Below are positions 21,499-33,634 of a stretch of 64,000 nt of DNA, one piece after another. Source of the DNA: Lineolata rhizophorae. Its lineage: Eukaryota; Ascomycota; Dothideomycetes; Lineolatales; Lineolataceae. The translations under genes and the position numbers were made by a program. Each line of letters begins with the position of its first letter. Position 1 is the first letter of the stretch. Below the pieces are notes generated by a model. It saw only the letters and a program-made list of their open reading frames with translations. It was not told where the DNA came from and ran no database searches. Location: the NCBI GenBank assembly GCA_010093515.1, contig MU001676.1, positions 225,621 to 289,620 of the forward strand. Direction: 5' to 3'.

Positions 21499-23926
21499 GG
21501 GGGCTGTATCTAAAGCGAAGTCCACGGTGTTCGACTTCGCGTTCCTGCTTCGGCTATTGCGATGGAGGGAGCTCTTTGTACCTGTGGGCAACGAGCTAGT
21601 CTCCAGGGCAACCAATGGCTACTTAGTCAGCGTTGGCGGAACAAACGCACCGACCCCGAGTAGCGGCTGGTGTCTCGGATGGTGTGGCGTATAGTAGCGC
21701 AGATAATGACGACAGGTAATATTAAGTGTCAAACTGTGGTTAGAGCTTGCTACCATAGCTCCTTGCAAATGACGACACACCTCAAAAATCTCGCATTAAA
21801 GAGAATATGCTTGATCTAATCGACCATGTCCCTAACGTCTGGGGCAATTGCCTAAAGATGTTCCAAGAGAGTACAATGGAAATAGATCCGAGGAGTTTGC
21901 TGTCTGTGAGCGATCCCAATAAGCAAGCCGATGCGTCCCAGTGCTCAACAAATGACTAACAAGAACAGAAGAGCAGGACACATCGGAGGTCTATATATCA
22001 AACCCTACAGCTTCACGGGTTTCTTGTTGCTGTGAAAAAGGGATAGCATTTAGAGTTGATATAAAAACTCTGGTTAGATTGCCAGAACAAGTCTGGCTCC
22101 CCTTTCGTGCCCGAATGTTCCAGAATTTACTTAAAATAACGAAAGGGCTGTTTGACCTACCTAGGTTACCCCACCGCCGGTTTCCTCCGCCTAACCCTCC
22201 CGACAACTGCACCTGTCCTGCTTCAATACCCCGGCTATATCTTCCGTCGTCGATAGCTGGCCCTCCGCCCGTGCTCCACTAGACCCTGCCTTCAATACAG
22301 AATCCAATTCCTCATACCCCCGCGGGCGCCTTCGCCAAAATGATTTCAGCCCAGAGGAGCTGGGGGCGTACAATGCACCCGCCAAGTGCAGCTTCTAGAT
22401 CTCGTGCAACCTCCTCGAACGGCGTCAGTAGGCCAACCGATACACTGGAGCCTCCTTGTTCACTAAACCCGAGACGGACCAGTACGCCTCCCTTCGCGAA
22501 GTTGAACGCTCCATTATCGCCCGTTTAGATAGAGTGATCGGTGCCCAGAAGTCCGAGCACGCTCTATGCCATCCCCGGCACATCCCACCTGTCCATCTTT
22601 AGGTGGGATTTGATGGCATTTAGATGGCCTATAGCCACCCCGCTTGTCCGGCTCCGTATCATGATTGGGTTGCCGGCGAGCATTCCAGTCGTACCTTGCA
22701 TAAACTTGAGAGCTATTGAGCCCTCTTCGCCAGCTTTAGAGATGTTGCTGAGAAACCGCCTGGTGCTGTCGTTCAGTAGAATCTTGCGAAGAGTGTTAGC
22801 GCATTACTGATACTAGAAATCTAGCAGAACTCTATACCTCATCCTCAGCGGAGCGACCATACTAGTCGAATATTTCTATCATAAGAGAAAAGGGCAAAAG
22901 AACCGGGAAGACAGCCTCGAACTGAATAGGTATAGGTGCTTCTCCCGTGCGTGAGGTCGGCCGGATGACCTGCGTCTGGGACGTTTGCACCAAGAGTGAG
23001 TAGAAGGTCGCCGAGTAGGGTGTAAGTCTCACTTACCAATGTGATGGTACCATTACAAGAGTATGGTCAGAGTGTGATCTCGGCTGTTTGCACTAAGTGT
23101 GAGTCGGAAATCGCCGACTATATATACAGCAGGGTGAAGGACGCACTTTCAAGTAAATACCATAACAAAGCACCGAAAATCTGTTACGCTCTGAGGACTC
23201 GAAGCTGGTGCCGATAACTCGAAGGTCACGCAGGCCATCCCATTCCCTGTCCAGAGATTTTGCGAAGCCCCATGGCGGTCGGCATCCGGACGAGCCAAAG
23301 CTGTTAAGGCTAGTATAGAACACTGACAAAGAATTGCACATTGCTCTGCACTGCCATTACTGCCGGGAACAATTGCGACACACGGAAAATGCCATTCTCG
23401 AAGCTCCGGAATTGCTTAACACAGGGAACGCCATGGGGAAAAGGCCCTGCACCACTATAACCATCACGGTTACGCGCTCAGCAAAAGCGCGAAAGGGTTA
23501 GAGTGACTGAAAGTGGGGGATAGGACGAAAGGAAGAGGGTTTTCGCAGGCCGCCTCATGGCTAAATAGTCCGCGTACTATCTATCTAGGGCCGCGGCTGT
23601 AATCGGTGGTTCCGTTGGGAAGTTGCTGTGGGCGGCTGCTACGTATACTACGTAAGTGCCTACTAGGTAGCTGCGCTAGAACAACGCCACGGCTGGAAGT
23701 CGCCGCCGTGATGGGGAGGTGCCCCGCAGAGCTTTCTGGGTCTACCTATGTATGAACTGTGGTAGTGTGCCCCGCACCGCGCGAGCGGAGCGCCCGGGCC
23801 TACACCCCCTAGCCCCGGCCCATCGCCCATCACGGGTGGTCACCACGCCTATACCTGCCTACTATGTAGCTTTGCGTAGCGTGCACTGTCATCCTCACCA
23901 CTTCCCTTCAGTCTTGCACCGCGGTG
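21499..23926. other. decayed intergenic stretch with unidentified open fragments
   Basis: No gene is called. On the minus strand, about 22565-22805 has an open 79-codon segment containing STRRFLSNISKAGEEGSIAL and GVAIGHLNAIKSHLKMDRWD. About 22315-22515 has another in a different frame, containing FAKGGVLVRLGFSEQGGSS. Both look protein-like but end in stops, so they may be remnants of one gene; I do not recognise the family. The right end (about 23700-23926) is the leader of the PQ-loop gene. Confidence 0.35.
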
Positions 23927-25265
23927 ATGGATGTCACGCCCATACCGGGCGCGAGCCTCTTCGTGGCGCCACCCTCAAAATGCGACGAATTCCACCGGCT
24001 TAACAAAGTCAACTTCGGTGTTTCCATGTACGTGCGCGGCCCAGTGCCTTCCCTTGGGTGGCAGGCTGCTTGCTGTTCGCGCTTGCCTGCTACCCCGACA
24101 CCTCTCCCTTGCTCCTTCCCTTGGTTTTCCGCGCGTAACTAGCACCATTTCCTGAACCAAAGCCCGAACAGCTTCATCCTCTTCGGCATCCTCGTCTCGT
24201 ACCTCCCGCAGCACTACCGCATCATCGCGCGACGCTCCTCCGAGGGCCTCTCGCCCTACTTCGTCCTCCTGGGCACCACGTCCGGCACCTGCGCCTTCTT
24301 CAACATCCTAACGCTGCAGGGGAGCCGTGATGCCATCGCGTGCTGCGCGGGGGCCGAGGGCGGGATTCCGGCCTTCGCGTGCGGCGCCGCGCTCATGGGC
24401 ATCGCGCAAGTAGGCGTGCAGTGGGCGTGTTTCTTCGTCATGTACGCAGCCACCCGCATTCCGTCCCGACCTTCCCGGCCTCAAGCACGCTAAAAGCTAA
24501 CAACGAATTTCCCTTCTCCCCGCATGCAGCATGCTCCTGTTCCTGATCTTCTACCCGCGCGACACCGACATCGAGCAGCTTCCCGACCGCCAGCCCGACT
24601 CTCCCAGCACGATGCGCACCTCCCTCCTCACGCCGACGACGTCCCCGGCGCCCACGCACCCGCGCGAGCCGCACGCGCACCCGGGCGCCAAACCGCCCGC
24701 ACACCCTTACCGCCTCGCCGTCCTCACCGTCGCCCTCTCCCTCACCCACCTCCTGATCCTCTTCCTCCTGACCCTCTTCCTCTACACGCTGGCGCCGCGC
24801 GCGCTCACCCCCTTCGCCAACGTGCTCGGCCTCTGCGCCTCCGTCCTCGCCTCCATCCAGTACCTGCCCCAGATCGTCACCACGTTCCGGCTGCGCGCCG
24901 TGCACAGCCTCAGCATCCCCATGATGTGCATCCAGACGCCTGGCAGCTTCGTGTGGGCGGCTAGCCTAGCCGCACGTCTCGGCTGGGCCGGCTGGAGCGC
25001 CTGGCTGGTCTACGTCGTTACGGGGTGCTTGCAGGGGGGCTTGTTGGTCATGGGCATCATGTTTGAGGTGCGGGCTTGGAGGAAGAGGAAGGCAAGGGTG
25101 GAGAGCTGGGATGCGGATGGGGAAGGGATAGAGAGCTATCATTCAGGTGGCGCGGGGAGCGAGGGCGGTGAGAGCGAGGGTGAGGCGGATGTTAATGAGA
25201 GGACGCCACTAGTGGGAAGTGGCGGGAGGGTAGCTAAGATAAATGGGCAGAGGAGGTTGAGTTGA
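23927..25265 (+). CDS. PQ-loop repeat membrane protein
   Basis: Three exons, 23927-24027, 24172-24441 and 24530-25265, with 144- and 88-bp GT-AG introns, give 368 residues. Both introns interrupt an ATH (Ile) codon after AT. The protein has about seven hydrophobic segments. Two PQ motifs are visible, VSYLPQHYRI early and IQYLPQIVTT in the second half, each starting a three-helix bundle. Family members such as cystinosin and yeast Ypq proteins move amino acids across lysosomal or vacuolar membranes, and others are KDEL receptors or SWEETs. Substrate cannot be read here. Between the bundles is a hydrophilic Pro/His loop (about residues 150-185). The C-terminal tail is Gly/Glu-rich and carries ERTPLVG, a dileucine-like sorting signal common on vacuolar proteins. 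The start was chosen because MDVTPIPGAS is followed directly by conserved sequence. Confidence 0.85.
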
Positions 25266-25832
25266 TGATATTTGTGTGCCAGGAACGGATTCTTGCTGGA
25301 ATCACAATTTGTATACTAGCAGTTTGCAACATGGGCATAGTTACTCAAGTCATGTATGCAATCGTGGCGGCGTTAATTGAAACCCCACCATTGGAATTTT
25401 TTGTGAAAGCATGATCCAAGTGCCCATCCAAGCACCCGCTACCCGATGTGTTTATGTATGTACAGGAAAGGAACACAAACCGTGAAGATCGTGGAGCCTG
25501 GATCTCGCGGGTCTCTCCCTCGGCCGGCAATAAAAAAAAAAAAGGAGAAAAGCCGTCGAGATGAAGAGAGCAAGGCATCTAGCAACAATCCCATGGAAGA
25601 AGTCGAAAAGGACAAAGCCTAGTTTGAAAACGGCACAAACGGCACAACCCGCACGGAAGGCCCAAGGGAGATCTTACCACGCCCGTTTCCTGAGGACAGA
25701 AACAGGAAGCAAGCAACCCCACGAAGTGAACAAACAAGCATGAACCGCGCTTTCCCGAATCGTCCAACCACAGCCGCTGCTCCACTTCCAGATCCGCGTC
25801 TTCCGACTCCACGCAATGCTACTGCTTTGCGC
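25266..25832. other. convergent 3' flanks of PQ-loop and AA9 genes
   Basis: The two genes converge here, and the 567 bp should contain both terminators. A run of A (about 25530-25542) is the only striking feature. Nothing coding is supported. Confidence 0.5.
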
Positions 25833-27659
25833 TCAAAGACCCTTACGCACGGCATGCGCCTTGGCGTGCGCGTGCGCATCGCGCTTGCCGTAGTCGTACA
25901 TGGTGACGTACTGGACTTCGGTCCTCCAGACGGTCTCGTAAACGGTCTCGTAGACGACGTGCGGGTCGGGAGCGGGCGTCACGGCAGGCGCGGCGGAAGA
26001 AGGAGACGCCGCCGGCGAAGAGGCCGAGGACGCGACCGGAGCGGCCGGCGAGTCGGTGGAGCCAGTGTCGTAATCGTCGTAATCATCTTCTTCGGCTTCG
26101 GTATCGGTGGGCTTGGGAGTCGTGGCCGAGGACGTGGGAAGAGGCGCCGCCGAAGAGGAGCTGTCGTCTTCGTCGTCGTCGCTGTCGCCGTCGTCAGACG
26201 ATGTCGACGAGGGCGTCGACGAAGACGACGTATCCTCGTCGTCATCGTCGGACTCGCCCGACTGGTCTCCCGGCGTCGTCGTCTCGCCATCGGAGCCATA
26301 GCTCGGGCTGACCCCGACGTCACCGAGCGTGCGCGGCGCCGGGTTGAGGTCCTCGCCCTCGTTCGGCGGGCCCTCGAAGTTACCGGCCTCGCACTGCGCC
26401 TGGATGCCCTCGCACTTCTCCTGCCAGATCTCGCAGCCGGTGTAGCCCGATGGCGGCGCGCTGTCCCAGCACTCGTCGGCCTGACTCCAGCACTGCTCCG
26501 ACGCGTCCCAGCAACCTTGCTCGCTGCCGCTGTAATGCTCGATCTCGATCCCGCACCAGTTGGCGTTCTGGACGACGCAGCCGGCGGGCTTCTGGCCCTC
26601 GGTCTGGCGGAGTACCGCGGCGCGGCGCGCTAGGCTGCCTGCGGCCGCGGCGCGCGACGACGACGACGGCAGCGCGCGCTTCTTCTTGGCGACAGCGCTG
26701 AAGTCGGTCACCGGCGGGCCCGGGATCGGGTACGGGGTGTCGAAGGTGGGGTACTTCCAGAGGTTGAAGCTGACGCCTGGGTCCTCGAGCGAGACGTAGC
26801 CGGGGATGGACACGGTGTCGGAGACGACGACGTCGCCCTCGGACTGCAGGAACACCTGCGCGCAGCCCGTGTAGTACTGAGGGTCGCCGTCTGCGGCCGC
26901 ATGCAGCGCGAGCACCTCCGGGCGCACGAGATAGTAGCCTTGCTCGAGCGCCGACGGCAGCTCCACGGAGATGTGCCCGTCGTTGTCGATCAGCCGGTCG
27001 GTGCACCACTGATCGCTCGACTCGTCGTAGCCGGACTCCCAGATCTTGAACCAGCCATCGCCGACAGCTGAGGTTCGTCCGTGTTAGTTTGGTGCGCAGT
27101 AAGCTGTTGGCTAGGAGAAGGAGTGAATACCGTTATCGTCAATGGCGGATTCGACGCGCTTCATGTAGACAGCGCAGGGTCCGCGATGGCCACGGTCGAG
27201 GGCCTCCTGGGTCGGGTCGTCCGGGTGGGCGCGGTACTCGAAAGTCATGATTTGGCCAGCTTCGGCATTACAGACACGGTCGACGCCATTCTGGCCGTTG
27301 AAGCCTACCCAAAAGAAAATTAGTGTTTTGGCAGAGGGTCGTAGTTGTGGTACGAAGTGGAATCCGAGCATCATGCTTGGCATGATATGAATCGAGATAT
27401 GTTACTTACCGCAGGCCATAGCATCGTCAGTAGGGAACACAGGGAAAGTGGCCTCTTCGGCATTGTTGTTCATGCGGACGCACGTGCCGTCGCCCTGGAC
27501 CGTGTTAGTATAAACGGGTCAACGTTCTAGTAAAGGATGCTTGCTACCACGTACCTGGCTCACACCATCGAGGAAGAAAGTGGTGAAGGTGGTGTGCGCG
27601 TTGACAGCCTGGGCGCCAGCCAGGGCCGCGAGAAAGACAGATTGAGTCTTGTAAAACAT
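25833..27659 (-). CDS. AA9 lytic polysaccharide monooxygenase, secreted, with long C-terminal extension
   Basis: Four exons, 27659-27555, 27494-27410, 27304-27131 and 27067-25833, give 532 residues. The introns are 60, 105 and 63 bp. A signal peptide (1-21, ending QAVNA) exposes His22 as the mature N-terminus, as the copper histidine brace of AA9 requires. H103 (in GHRGPCAVYM) is the second ligand and Y187 (in DPQYYTGC) the axial tyrosine. The catalytic domain ends near 240. Enzymes of the family cleave cellulose or hemicellulose oxidatively outside the cell. The remaining ~290 residues have no CBM1. They hold a Cys/Trp-rich block (CWDASEQCWSQADECW), a Ser/Asp-rich low-complexity linker, and an end with VVYETVYETVWRTEVQYV and a basic, His-rich tail. 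The extension may anchor the protein to cell wall or substrate; that is inference. Confidence 0.92.
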
Positions 27660-30600
27660 GATGAAAAGCGCAAATCCTTTGTGCTCAGCGCGGTGGCGAG
27701 GTTGAAGCGTGGACGGAGAGCCCTCTTAAATAACTCGGCAGCTTGGTCGACAAGCCTTTTTGCGATGGTGAAGAAAGAGCGTGGCCTGTGGATCTAAGAT
27801 CTAAGGTAAGAGCCTATGCACAGGGAAACGAATGTAGTCGAGAAAGCAGGTGCTTGTGCTTCTCCGGCGTCGAGCTTCTGGAGCTTGAGGCTGAAACAAA
27901 ATCCAGCAAAGGCGGACAAAAGCGGTGATTCGAAGCAGAGAGAAACAAAGCAGTACCGGCGCCAAACAAACCAACCCCGGTGACCTGTCTAATCGAAAGT
28001 AGCTGATAGAAAGAGTGGCGTAGAAGGCAAGCCCGTAGCCTCGATAGTGAAGAAAGGAAAGACGAAAGTTGGTTGGAGCTCAACCTCGTAGCCGTGCCGG
28101 AAATCAAAGAAAGAATGGCGGGTGAGAGGGGACAAAAGGGAAGCGGTACCGCGAAGGGCAGAGGGCTCTTTTGAAGTGCTCACATCCAATTGTGAACTGG
28201 GTCCGGGGAAGGGCTGGCGCACCCAGTCCGCTGCCGCCAAGCCCGCCGGCGGCTCTCGCCGTCACATCACGACCACGCGAACGGCGCATCTCGGGCGCAC
28301 GATAATCACTCGTCTGCAAGTCTGCGCTCAGCGCACCGGCAGTTTTGATTGCAGGTGCGTTCCCAGCGGCCGGCCGTCAGCGGGACAACCTCCCAAGGGG
28401 AAGGATGTCGTGACACCCCGGGCAGCCCGGCGGCTTTGCCCTCCCTGCCCCTGGCAGCCAGACAGCCCTACGCAGGGCGGTCCATGTCGCCGCAGCGGGC
28501 TCGGGCAGCCACTCAGCGCGCGGCTTGCCGTTGCGCCTCCAAACATGAAACGGGCGGCGCTGAGATGCGAAGGCGGATGGTGCGTTAGCGCTCCCGATTC
28601 CCAGCGCCCGCTCCGCTCCGCCAAGCCGTTTCTTAAAACAGCCCCGTTTGCCAAGAAGGCCGCTGCCCCTGGGGCCTTACATCGTACAATAGGCCTTCCC
28701 TGCTACTTTTGTTTCTCGCTGCCCGGACCTCTTGCACCAGTGGCGCAATCACGAGAGCACAGTCATGGGAAGGCCCCGGGAGAGGCGCGAGAGGATCGCC
28801 CCTCATCGACGCCAGGTTTGTCCTAGGCTGTTTCGAAACGACTCTCCATTCGGGACCAGCCTCTTCAAAACCAGGAGCTTGATAAACATCCAGCTCCTCT
28901 TCGCGCCGTGGCTGCAAAGCAACCTGCCGTGACACAGTCTTTGAAAGCCCCCTTCTACCCCCGCAGGCGTGCTTCTTGCTTGTACAACTTGGGCCGCGAA
29001 GACGCTCGCTTTTGGACCGTCTTTCCGAAATTGCAGAGGATCCATTCTAGCGCGCGCGCACGACCGAGAGGCCCCCTTCCCTTCGCCGCAGCAGCGCACT
29101 GCAAAATTAATGCGGGGGATTAATTTGTGGGAAACAGACGGGCGCCGAGAGGAACCGCGGCTTGCCCGTCAGCCGGGACGACGGACGGGATCCAAAGATT
29201 TCTTCTGCGCCTCCCCTGCCAAGACATCACTTTATCATTTATCAATGACAGGGGCCAGAAACTTTCCGAAGAGTTCAAGCGAACGCCCCAAAGTTCTGAT
29301 CGACTGGCACTTCGGCCCCGGTCCTCTGATCTCATCTTTAATTTAAATATGCCATGTTGAAATCCCGACTTACCCTGCTATAAGCGAAGGATTAATTGTA
29401 TTATTAGAGGGACCGACTACGGTGTGTGCCAAGACCGGCGGAATGTTCTGTTAAACTTCCTAGCTCGACCATTCTGTGCCCCTTCAAATACTTCATTTGA
29501 AAAATCACTGGAATTGAATCCTTTTCCCCTACTCGCGTCTTGAAATGCTATTTACAACATTGGACTCTTGTTTTTGCCTAGGTCCCCATTTTCTAAATCT
29601 TGCTCTAGCATTGTGCCAATTTTCTTTGTTACTCTAGAGTATAGGCCAACACATAAACTGACACGCACTATTCTAGATTTCATCACCGTGTGGCTTGGTC
29701 ACGGCCTTGCCACTACAGCGGCCGTTGAAGGCCTACTGCATATGCTGCCTCGAACTGTTGCCTAAGCGGTGGAAACTTGCATGGTGCAGATGCTTCTTAC
29801 AATGTTCGTACTCCCAGGCTTTTCAACTCATGACCCAAGAACTTGTCGGTGCTACATGGCAGGATTCCTGTTCAAAATAAAACCGTATAACACTACCATA
29901 TATCCACAATTACCCCGCCCTCTATTTTACTCTATGCAGGTACAGTGGTCGCACGTATGCAACGACCATATCACTCACACGTGAGATTAGGAGCCACAAG
30001 ATATGCATTGCAGACTTAGCGTTGCTTGTCTTATCAAGGCTTGTGTTGTTTTGCTGCAGGTTACCTGCTCCCGGAATCTTGCATTTGACCTCCCAAGATC
30101 GCCTTAGAATCTCCAACGCTAGCTAGTACAAACATCTTTATCCGCCCTCTCGGTGCAGGGAAAACTGCAAAAGTCCTGATGGCTTCTTGCACGCATTTCG
30201 CATCTGTTCGGTCCACACATGTAGTCTCCGCAGCTTAGCGCCTCCACAATGTCGCCCTACTTCCTTTCCCCGCGTTCGGTTTTGGTTTGACAACTTCATA
30301 CTCATATCCTCACTTCGCATCGGAGTCTACAGCAATGTCGTATTAAGGTCGAAGTAGTGGATGACATCAACTATATGACGACTCCTACACCACATCGTCC
30401 ACAACCACATGAGCAAACAAATCTAAAAGATGCAAGCCTGGGCTGATTAAACTTCGAATTACCGGATGCAGTTTACACGTTCGATTAGAGCTGTGTTCTA
30501 CTGGACAGGACCATCTTTGCAACCTTTCTAGACGTGTGAGACTAGCCTCTAGTAGCACCAAAATGCAAGCTTTACTACGCCAGCAGTAAAATTATGAAAG

Positions 30601-31201
30601 TCGCACCAAATTCTTTCGTAGAGCACCGTAAGACAATCTAACGATGATCGAAAAAGCTTAACATTTAAGTCGTCTAAGCATTTTCTCGACGGTATGCAAT
30701 ATAGCGAAAAGTGCATTACTTGGATCAGAAGCAGACAGCGAAGATCAGGCTAAGAGCACGCATCCTTAATGGCACGCCGACTAGACCGCGTCCAATGGCG
30801 CTATTAGAAATACTAGTATATGCTGTTTGTATTAGCAGGATGAGTACTCAGAAACTAGCTGCTATTGTTCACGAGCTATTTAATTGAATGAATCCCGAAC
30901 ACGATTTATTCCAATCTATGCAGAGGCCTTGCTCATGAACACTCCGAGATTTTTGGAAAATGCCAAACACGTGCTTGGTGGTATTTAGGAACACAATCGC
31001 TTCCGCCATTCTCATTGGTCAGATCACCCTCGCACTGAAAACCAACCCCCACCATCTTGGCCGTTCCCCGCGACTGCAGGTCGCGCCCGCAAGTTTGCGC
31101 ATTTCAAACAAGCGGACTTCGCAAAATGGCTTTCGGGACAGACCTATGGGCGCTTCCAGCCGGTAAGCAGCCAGCGAATATAAGTCGACATTTCGCGTCA
31201 A
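27660..31201. other. 3.5-kb intergenic region
   Basis: The left part (to about 29350) is GC-moderate and must carry the AA9 promoter; the right part is more AT-rich and ends in the TYW1 promoter. Open frames of up to 234 codons in the GC-rich part (for example 28122-28826 on the + strand) have no domain, no introns and overlap others, so I treat them as chance. No transposon or RNA gene is recognised. Confidence 0.45.
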
Positions 31202-33634
31202 ATGAAGTCTCTTCTCGCTAACAATCGGCCCCCCACAGTACTACTAGACCTATGGCACGGCTATCGCGTGCCCGTCATTCTTTCGACACTCACGCTTCTC
31301 TTCGCCGTCCGCGTAGTCCTCCGTGCGCGATGGCATCGGGAGAAAGTGTCCGTCACGCCGCCGGTCGGGTCGCCGAAGGTGCACGGCATGGGCACTACGG
31401 AGCAGAAGAGCATGCTTACGGAGAAGGAGACTCCACGGATCCTTTCGCCGGAGACTTTATTGTTGGAGAAGGAAGTAGAGAGCAATTTGAGAACAAACGA
31501 GGCGCCGCGAAGACAGCGACAGTCGCCGAAGAGGGTTGCAGCGAGCAAAATCTTCCGGAGAAGATCGCTCAAGGCGGCGCCATATGGGTTATTTGATGCG
31601 GCGACAGATAAGATCCAGCCGATTGTGTTTTTCGCATCAGTGGCCGGCTCCACGGAGAAGACGGCCGGAAACGTAGCCAGAGACATGGAAGCATGGGTCG
31701 ATAGTGAATCTAACGCGGCTCTCAACGTCCTAAAGCCTATCCTACATGATCTCTTCTACGTCGACTACGACGACTACTTCATCTCAGGCCCGCCTTCACC
31801 GCTACCTAATACTAAACACTTTTACATCTTCCTCCTCCCAACGTACAACATCGATACTGCGCTCACGCCGTTCTTGGATCACCTCCGCGAGACACATCAC
31901 GATTTTCGCATCAATACGGCGCCACTGAGTGCCCTGATAGGTTACTCTGTGTTCGGGTTTGGCGACCAGGAGGGCTGGCCGACAGAGGCCGAAGGCTTTT
32001 GTAGCCAGGCAAAGGAGGTGGATAAATGGATGGCTAAGCTGACGGGGAGGAAGCGCGCCTTCCCGATGGGAACAGGAGATGTCAAAAGCGATGCCCTGGA
32101 GCGCTTGAAGGATTGGCGGGAAGGAGTTCAGGAAGTGTTGGTGGAATTCGCTGCGGGTAAGGGGCTGGGCGAAGGAGTCCCCGGCAGCGGTGATGCCGTG
32201 GAGAGCGATGAGGAGGATGGAGACGGTGATTCAGAAGATGCTGACGCGGAGCAAAGCAAGACTTCGACTTCGCGCAGAACCAAGAAAGTGCCTGATACTC
32301 GGGTCGATGATGTCGAGGATCTCGGCCGGATGGTTAGCCCTGAACTAGCCAAGACTCCCCCCTCGAGGTCGTCCCGCGCCCGTCCTCTAGCTATCGACTT
32401 CACTACGAAGATCACCCCAAGCCTAACAGTCCCCGTTCCATCCTCAGATCCAAAGCCCATGGTCCCTAAAGAGTCACCTACCTACTCCGCTCTCACCAAA
32501 CAAGGCTATAGCATCATCGGCACGCACTCGGGAGTCAAGATCTGTCGGTGGACAAAGTCCGCCTTGCGCGGTCGCGGCTCTTGTTATAAATACTCTTTCT
32601 ACGGCATAGCCTCGCACCAGTGCATGGAAGCCACTCCCTCACTCTCCTGCTCTAACAAATGCGTTTTCTGCTGGCGCCACGGCACCAACCCCGTAGGTAC
32701 CACCTGGCGCTGGAGCGTCGACCCCCCTGACTTGATCTTCTCTGGCGCCCTCGCCGCGCACGTATCCAAGATCAAGTCGCTCAAAGGGGTGCCCGGCGTG
32801 CGCGCGGAGCGCTTCGCCGAAGCGCTGCGCGTCCGACACTGCGCTCTCAGCCTAGTCGGCGAGCCGCTCTTCTATCCACACATCAACGCGCTCCTCTCGC
32901 TATTACACGGCCGGCGTATCTCGTCCTTCCTCGTGTGCAACGCGCAGCACCCGGCGCAGCTGGCGGCGCTGGCACGCGTGACGCAGCTGTACGTCAGCAT
33001 CGACGCGAGCGACGCCGAGAGCCTGCGCCGGGTCGACCGGCCGCTGCACCGCGACTACTGGCCGCGCTTCCTAGCCTGCCTCGACATCCTGCGCGAGCGC
33101 CGCGCCAAGCAGCGCACCGTCTTCCGTCTGACGCTCGTCAAGGGGTTCAACTTCGACAAGGAGGCCGATGGCTATGCCGCGCTCGTCACGCGCGGCGTGC
33201 CCGCCTTCGTCGAAATCAAGGGCGTCACGTACTGCGGCACCAGCTCGAGCTCGGCCGCCGGGCTGACGATGCAGAACGTGCCCTTCTGGGAGGAAGTGGC
33301 GGCGTTTGCTGAGGAGCTGGTCAAGAGGCTCAACGCCCAGGCCGAGAGCAGCGATGATGAACAGTTAAGATACGGCATCGCGGCAGAGCACCGGCACAGT
33401 TGCTGCGTGTTGCTAGCGTGCGAGCGGAGGTTTAAGAGGAATGGAAGATGGTGTTCCAGGATCGATTATGATAGGTTCTTTGACCTATTGGAAGAGAGAG
33501 GAGAGGAAGGCGACTGGGGCCCGGAGGATTATATGGGCGAGGATACGCCGGAGTGGGCCCTTTGGGGAAACGGTGGGTTCGATCCGAGGGATACGAGGGT
33601 GGACAGGAAAGGTAGGCCAGTGCCGAAAGCGTGA
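31202..33634 (+). CDS. TYW1: tRNA 4-demethylwyosine synthase TYW1
   Basis: A single uninterrupted frame of 810 residues. A hydrophobic segment (about 22-42) suggests an N-terminal membrane anchor, as expected for eukaryotic TYW1. The flavodoxin-like domain follows (IVFFASVAGSTEKTAGNVA near 138-156, and FGFGDQEGWP), then a variable acidic linker. The radical-SAM domain has the cluster motif C483-X3-C487-X2-C490 in SCSNKCVFCWRHGTNP. Further conserved sequence includes LSLVGEPLFYP and EIKGVTYCGTSSSS. The enzyme condenses N1-methylguanosine-37 of tRNA-Phe with carbon from pyruvate to build the tricyclic core of wybutosine, using SAM and Fe-S clusters (known chemistry). The end (AEHRHSCCVLLA, WCSRIDYDRFFDL) also matches the family. 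Length agrees with fungal homologues. Confidence 0.96.
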   Translation: MKSLLANNRPPTVLLDLWHGYRVPVILSTLTLLFAVRVVLRARWHREKVSVTPPVGSPKVHGMGTTEQKSMLTEKETPRILSPETLLLEKEVESNLRTNEAPRRQRQSPKRVAASKIFRRRSLKAAPYGLFDAATDKIQPIVFFASVAGSTEKTAGNVARDMEAWVDSESNAALNVLKPILHDLFYVDYDDYFISGPPSPLPNTKHFYIFLLPTYNIDTALTPFLDHLRETHHDFRINTAPLSALIGYSVFGFGDQEGWPTEAEGFCSQAKEVDKWMAKLTGRKRAFPMGTGDVKSDALERLKDWREGVQEVLVEFAAGKGLGEGVPGSGDAVESDEEDGDGDSEDADAEQSKTSTSRRTKKVPDTRVDDVEDLGRMVSPELAKTPPSRSSRARPLAIDFTTKITPSLTVPVPSSDPKPMVPKESPTYSALTKQGYSIIGTHSGVKICRWTKSALRGRGSCYKYSFYGIASHQCMEATPSLSCSNKCVFCWRHGTNPVGTTWRWSVDPPDLIFSGALAAHVSKIKSLKGVPGVRAERFAEALRVRHCALSLVGEPLFYPHINALLSLLHGRRISSFLVCNAQHPAQLAALARVTQLYVSIDASDAESLRRVDRPLHRDYWPRFLACLDILRERRAKQRTVFRLTLVKGFNFDKEADGYAALVTRGVPAFVEIKGVTYCGTSSSSAAGLTMQNVPFWEEVAAFAEELVKRLNAQAESSDDEQLRYGIAAEHRHSCCVLLACERRFKRNGRWCSRIDYDRFFDLLEERGEEGDWGPEDYMGEDTPEWALWGNGGFDPRDTRVDRKGRPVPKA

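Noticed and set aside
28122-28826. 234-codon open frame on the + strand
   Set aside because: Overlaps other frames in GC-rich DNA, has no domain, and its composition is Arg/Pro/Ser-rich as expected for chance.
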